Positions 41,496 to 43,824 of a stretch of 43,824 nt of DNA are shown one piece after another. Position numbers and translations under genes: made by a program. Every line of letters begins with the position of its first letter. The stretch's first letter is position 1. Under the pieces are notes generated by a model. The model was not told the DNA's origin and did not search any database. It was given only the letters and a program-made list of their open reading frames with translations. The DNA is from Dehalococcoidales bacterium (GTDB taxonomy: Bacteria; Chloroflexota; Dehalococcoidia; Dehalococcoidales; JAFGLR01), in NCBI GenBank assembly GCA_016927955.1, contig JAFGLR010000012.1:1-43824 (forward strand), written 5' to 3'.

Positions 41496-42242
41496 ATGGA
41501 AAACGGAATTAATCCCTGGGAGAAGAGAATAACAGGCGCCGCGGGTGTGATCGGCAGCACAGCATCTACCCAAGATGAAGGATGCGGTTCGAATCCGACA
41601 GCGGCGCTCCACGAAATTATAGTAAAACCAATACCAAAAATAGCGGCTAAGAAACTCCTCGAACGCGAGCATTATCTCCATTCCTTGCCCGGCGGTACGA
41701 AGCTTTCCTTCGGTATCTTTCTGAATAACAGGCTTCTAGGGGCCGTAACTTTCGGGGTTGGACCATTTTTGGCTTATCGTCTCGTAAAAGAAGCTACACC
41801 GGAAGATTGCATTTGCCTGACTCGACTATGGTTATCCGACGAATTGCCTTCTAACAGCGAATCACGCATTTTGGGAATTCTAAACCGGTACTTGCACCGT
41901 TATACTGACCTGAAATTCATAATTGCATATAGCGATCCGTCGGCAAAACATGTCGGTACGGTTTATCAAGCTGGCGGTTGGCTTTACACAGGGCTTTCGT
42001 CAAGCATGCCTTTATATAATGTCGGTGATGGTAGACCCCGTCATTCCCGAACATTAGCTCATTCTCTAGGTTCCCATTCGATTCGTTACCTCTCACAACA
42101 TGGTCTTTATGTAAAACTGGTTGCTCAGCTACCAAAGCACCGCTATATCAAGTTTTTAGATGATTCCTGGCGGTGCCGTCTGTTAGTGCCAGTACTCCCC
42201 TACCCTAAGAGAGAAAAGGTCGTTTCAAATGAAATTAACTGA
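41496..42242 (+). CDS. Mom-like DNA-modification protein (GNAT-fold)
   Basis: 248 residues from ATG 41496 (GAGG 10 bases upstream). Residues about 40-230 match the pattern of phage Mu Mom-like proteins: HYLHSLPGGTKLSFGIF, LLGAVTFGVGP, CLTRLWLSDELPSNSESRILG, IAYSDPSAKHVGTVYQAGGWLYTG and KHRYIKFLDD. Mom modifies adenine in DNA to protect it from restriction, so this likely shields the mobile element (inference). The N-terminal 38 residues are unlike the rest: GCGSNPTAAL is a direct translation of the T-arm and acceptor of the tRNA-like sequence at 41536-41611. No ATG, GTG or TTG occurs in frame after that sequence, so the gene must overlap it unless a rare start is used. A GTG at 41547 is an alternative. 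Overlaps the next gene by 14 bp. Confidence 0.75.
   Translation: MENGINPWEKRITGAAGVIGSTASTQDEGCGSNPTAALHEIIVKPIPKIAAKKLLEREHYLHSLPGGTKLSFGIFLNNRLLGAVTFGVGPFLAYRLVKEATPEDCICLTRLWLSDELPSNSESRILGILNRYLHRYTDLKFIIAYSDPSAKHVGTVYQAGGWLYTGLSSSMPLYNVGDGRPRHSRTLAHSLGSHSIRYLSQHGLYVKLVAQLPKHRYIKFLDDSWRCRLLVPVLPYPKREKVVSNEIN
41536..41611 (+). tRNA. tRNA-Gly(CCC)-like sequence
   Basis: 76 bases fold as a tRNA. Acceptor 41536-41542 with 41601-41607 gives 7 of 7 pairs (GCGCCGC/GCGGCGC), followed by T73 and an encoded CCA. D-stem GTGT/GCAC with GG in the loop; anticodon stem 4 of 5 pairs around TACCCAA with anticodon CCC; 4-base variable region; T-loop TTCGAAT with a 5-bp stem holding one bulged A (41598). 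G1-C72, C2-G71, C35, C36 and T73 are the bacterial glycyl-tRNA identity bases. Odd points are A33 in place of U33, G8, G14 and a G-A mismatch at 27-43, so it may be a divergent mobile-element tRNA or a decayed one. It lies inside the Mom-like reading frame. Confidence 0.55.
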
Positions 42243-42864
42243 TCTGGAAATCGAAAGGCTTAAAGAGGCTCCCTGGAATGCCAACCAGATGGATGAGGCT
42301 ATGCTATCCCGGCTAAAAGAAAGCATTAAGCGTTACGGTATTGTGGAAAACATGGTGGTCCGCCCTATCGATAATGAGCGTTACGAGGTACTCTCCGGTA
42401 ACCAGCGGTTGAAAGTACTTAAAGAAGCCGGCATAAAACAATTGCCTTGTGTAACCGTTAATCTGGATGATGCTAATGCCCGCTTGCTGGCACAGGCACT
42501 CAATCATATCCATGGCCAGGACGATCTGGGGCTCAGGGCGGAATTACTCCAGCAGGTATTAGAGACAATGGAGAAAGAGGATATTCTTTCACTGCTCCCG
42601 GAAACGGCACAAAGTCTTAATAGGATGGCTGCAATGGGCAAAGAAACCGTCGCCGAGTACTTAATAAAGTGGCAAAAAGCCCAGTCGGCTCGATTGAGGC
42701 ATTTACAGTTCCAGTTGACCCAATATCAACTGGCAGTTGTTGAAGAGGTACTGGCAGATTTTCTACCGGTAGCAAAACAAAAGCCGGGTAATAATCCTAA
42801 CACCCGGGGGACTGCCCTTTATTTACTCTGCCAAAATTACCTGGATTCAAGGAGGGGATTATGA
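42229..42864 (+). CDS. ParB/Spo0J-like nuclease-domain protein
   Basis: 211 residues. An N-terminal ParB-like domain: LKEAPWNANQMDEAMLSRLKESIKRYGIVENMVVRP followed by YEVLSGNQRLKVLKEAGIKQLPCVTV, including the GNQR box (GxxR type). The C-terminal half is helical and lacks the classic ParB DNA-binding HTH. Such proteins on mobile elements are associated with nucleic-acid modification as often as with partition. It overlaps the Mom-like gene by 14 bp and the next gene by 4 bp, so they are co-translated. Confidence 0.85.
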   Translation: MKLTDLEIERLKEAPWNANQMDEAMLSRLKESIKRYGIVENMVVRPIDNERYEVLSGNQRLKVLKEAGIKQLPCVTVNLDDANARLLAQALNHIHGQDDLGLRAELLQQVLETMEKEDILSLLPETAQSLNRMAAMGKETVAEYLIKWQKAQSARLRHLQFQLTQYQLAVVEEVLADFLPVAKQKPGNNPNTRGTALYLLCQNYLDSRRGL

Positions 42865-43079
42865 GTGAGAGCATCAATGTAGATAACAAGCTACCGTTAT
42901 GCCCTATCTGTGGGGAGCAACTGTTGGTCAGGTTAGCCCGAGGCCGTAAGTCGGGCAAGCCTTTTATTATGTTGCTGTGTGCGAAAGACGGCCGCCACTA
43001 CCGCGCTTTCATTACCTACGCACCCTATGTGAAAACAATAATCGAAAAAATGGAAGCTTTAAAGCATGAGTCCCGGTAA
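42861..43079 (+). CDS. Small zinc-ribbon-like protein (72 aa)
   Basis: Residues 14-46 read CPICGEQLLV ... FIMLLCAKDGRHYRAFI: a CX2C pair, one further Cys and a His that could bind zinc. Start overlaps the previous stop (ATGA) with GGAGGGG upstream. It lies in the mobile operon between the ParB-like gene and the recombinase. Phage Mu pairs Mom with Com, a small zinc-finger protein acting on mom mRNA; a similar job is imaginable but no sequence match to Com was seen. Confidence 0.75.
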   Translation: MSESINVDNKLPLCPICGEQLLVRLARGRKSGKPFIMLLCAKDGRHYRAFITYAPYVKTIIEKMEALKHESR

Positions 43080-43272
43080 GAAGAAAAAAATACTAGATTC
43101 CCTGTTGACACGTATACGCGCTTCGTATACACTGTCCAACACAAAAGACGGTAATTATGAAGAAGTGGATGAGGTAATGGTCAGACAATTCTTAAATACT
43201 CTGGCGGAAATTTCCCTGGCTATCGCTTCTCGAAAAAAGGTGGCTAATACCACTACGGAGAATACCTGCTGA
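43066..43272 (+). CDS. Small helical protein (68 aa) upstream of recombinase
   Basis: Charged helical protein beginning MSPGKKKKILDSLLTRIRASYTL with no cysteine motif and no known family. It overlaps the previous gene by 14 bp, and its TGA overlaps the recombinase ATG (ATGA), so all are translated as one block. Possibly an accessory factor for the recombinase (position only). Confidence 0.6.
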   Translation: MSPGKKKKILDSLLTRIRASYTLSNTKDGNYEEVDEVMVRQFLNTLAEISLAIASRKKVANTTTENTC

Positions 43273-43824
43273 TGAGAGCTGTTGCATACCTCCGGGTCTC
43301 CAGCCTCTCTCAGGTCGAAGGGCATTCTTTGGACGCTCAGGAACGGCTTTTCTATGAGGCCTGTAAACATAAAGGCTGGGAACCCGTTAAGGTCTACCGG
43401 GAAGAAGGCAAGTCGGCCCACGTCGATGCCATCGCCCGCCGTCCGGTATTCCGACAGCTCCTGGATGACGCCGGGAAAAAGCAATTCGATGTCGTGGTAG
43501 TACATACCCTCGATCGCTGGGCCAGAAATCTCCGTATCTCTTTAGAGGCCATAAGGATACTGGAGCAGTCTAATGTCGGTCTGGTTTCGATTACCGAAAA
43601 GATTGACTGGTCTACCCCTGAGGGACGCCTTACCGCCCATATGCTCGGGATACTGGCTCAATATTATAGCGATTCCTTAGGGACTCATGTCAGAAAGGGT
43701 TTAGAGCAACGGGCTGTCGAAGGTAAACATACCGGCGGTATCCCTTTTGGTTACGAGAGTTGCTGGATCGAAGGCGACAAGGGAGAGAAAAGACGCCGAT
43801 GCGAGCCGGAGCACCCGGGCGGTA
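43272..43824 (+). CDS. Large serine recombinase, N-terminal part (3' end outside window)
   Basis: About 184 residues are in the window. The catalytic resolvase domain starts MRAVAYLRVSSLSQVEGHSLDAQ, with the nucleophile Ser in RVSS, and continues with VVVVHTLDRWARN (conserved Arg region) and ILAQYYSDSLGTHVRKGLEQRA. The recombinase domain begins near GGIPFGYES. The conserved catalytic residues look intact, so the enzyme is probably active. The window stops before the zinc ribbon and coiled coil. Last gene of the co-translated mobile operon. The fragment at 2-460 supplies the kind of C-terminus missing here, but the two do not overlap, so I cannot say whether they are the same gene. Confidence 0.92.
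   Translation, partial: MRAVAYLRVSSLSQVEGHSLDAQERLFYEACKHKGWEPVKVYREEGKSAHVDAIARRPVFRQLLDDAGKKQFDVVVVHTLDRWARNLRISLEAIRILEQSNVGLVSITEKIDWSTPEGRLTAHMLGILAQYYSDSLGTHVRKGLEQRAVEGKHTGGIPFGYESCWIEGDKGEKRRRCEPEHPGG

Noticed and set aside
1-43824. CRISPR arrays, insertion-sequence transposases, rRNA genes
   Set aside because: None seen; no regularly spaced repeats, no DDE or HUH transposase motifs.

Overview
The window looks like an anaerobic bacterial chromosome segment dominated by a large catabolic island, with mobile-element genes at both edges. Nearly every gene has a clear Shine-Dalgarno site. The enzymes are oxygen-independent or oxygen-sensitive types: [4Fe-4S] flavoproteins, a bacterial-type ferredoxin with an AprA-like flavoprotein, and a 4-hydroxybutyryl-CoA dehydratase with all its cluster ligands. 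No oxygenase is visible. A sediment-type anaerobe, perhaps Chloroflexota (Dehalococcoidia-like), is my best guess, but no marker gene fixes the taxonomy.

Layout. 2-460 is the C-terminal end of a large serine recombinase. 521-21384 is one leftward run of 20 genes. Transcribed first is an IclR-type regulator with a good sigma-70 promoter, then a complete branched-chain-type ABC importer (livK-H-M-G-F order). A redox block follows: four paralogous iron-sulfur flavoproteins that each carry a C-terminal CPVC zinc-ribbon-like domain, two related FAD reductase-like proteins, an AprA-like flavoprotein with its ferredoxin, and a TPR protein. The run ends with a URO-D family protein, a CocE/NonD-type hydrolase, a PhlG/phloretin-hydrolase-like protein and a geranylgeranyl-reductase-like flavoprotein. 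Divergently, 21629-35864 runs rightward: 3-hydroxybutyryl-CoA dehydrogenase, a 6-oxocamphor-hydrolase-like crotonase, a cupin, an SDR, two VAO-type flavoproteins flanking a GlcF-like Fe-S protein, a BKACE beta-keto acid cleavage enzyme, two crotonases, another hydroxyacyl-CoA dehydrogenase, 4-hydroxybutyryl-CoA dehydratase (AbfD) and an iron-type alcohol dehydrogenase.

Together these suggest (inference) import of an organic acid, reductive or dehydrogenative processing of a ring or polyketide-like skeleton, hydrolytic C-C cleavage (PhlG-like, OCH-like), beta-keto acid cleavage (BKACE) and beta-oxidation to acetyl-CoA, with a 4-hydroxyacyl-CoA to crotonyl-CoA branch. I cannot name the substrate.

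35865-40347 is AT-rich and different in character: an AAA ATPase, a truncated and stopped copy of the crotonase gene in reverse orientation, an unrecognised protein with a possible PD-(D/E)XK-like core, and a long coiled-coil protein. A pair of imperfect inverted repeats flanks the ATPase and pseudogene. 40539-43824 holds a low-molecular-weight phosphatase with an arginine-phosphatase-like loop, then a mobile-element operon: a promoter, a structured leader ending in a strong terminator, a tRNA-Gly(CCC)-like sequence lying in frame inside the start of a Mom-like DNA-modification gene, a ParB-like protein, two small proteins and the N-terminal part of a second large serine recombinase that runs off the window.
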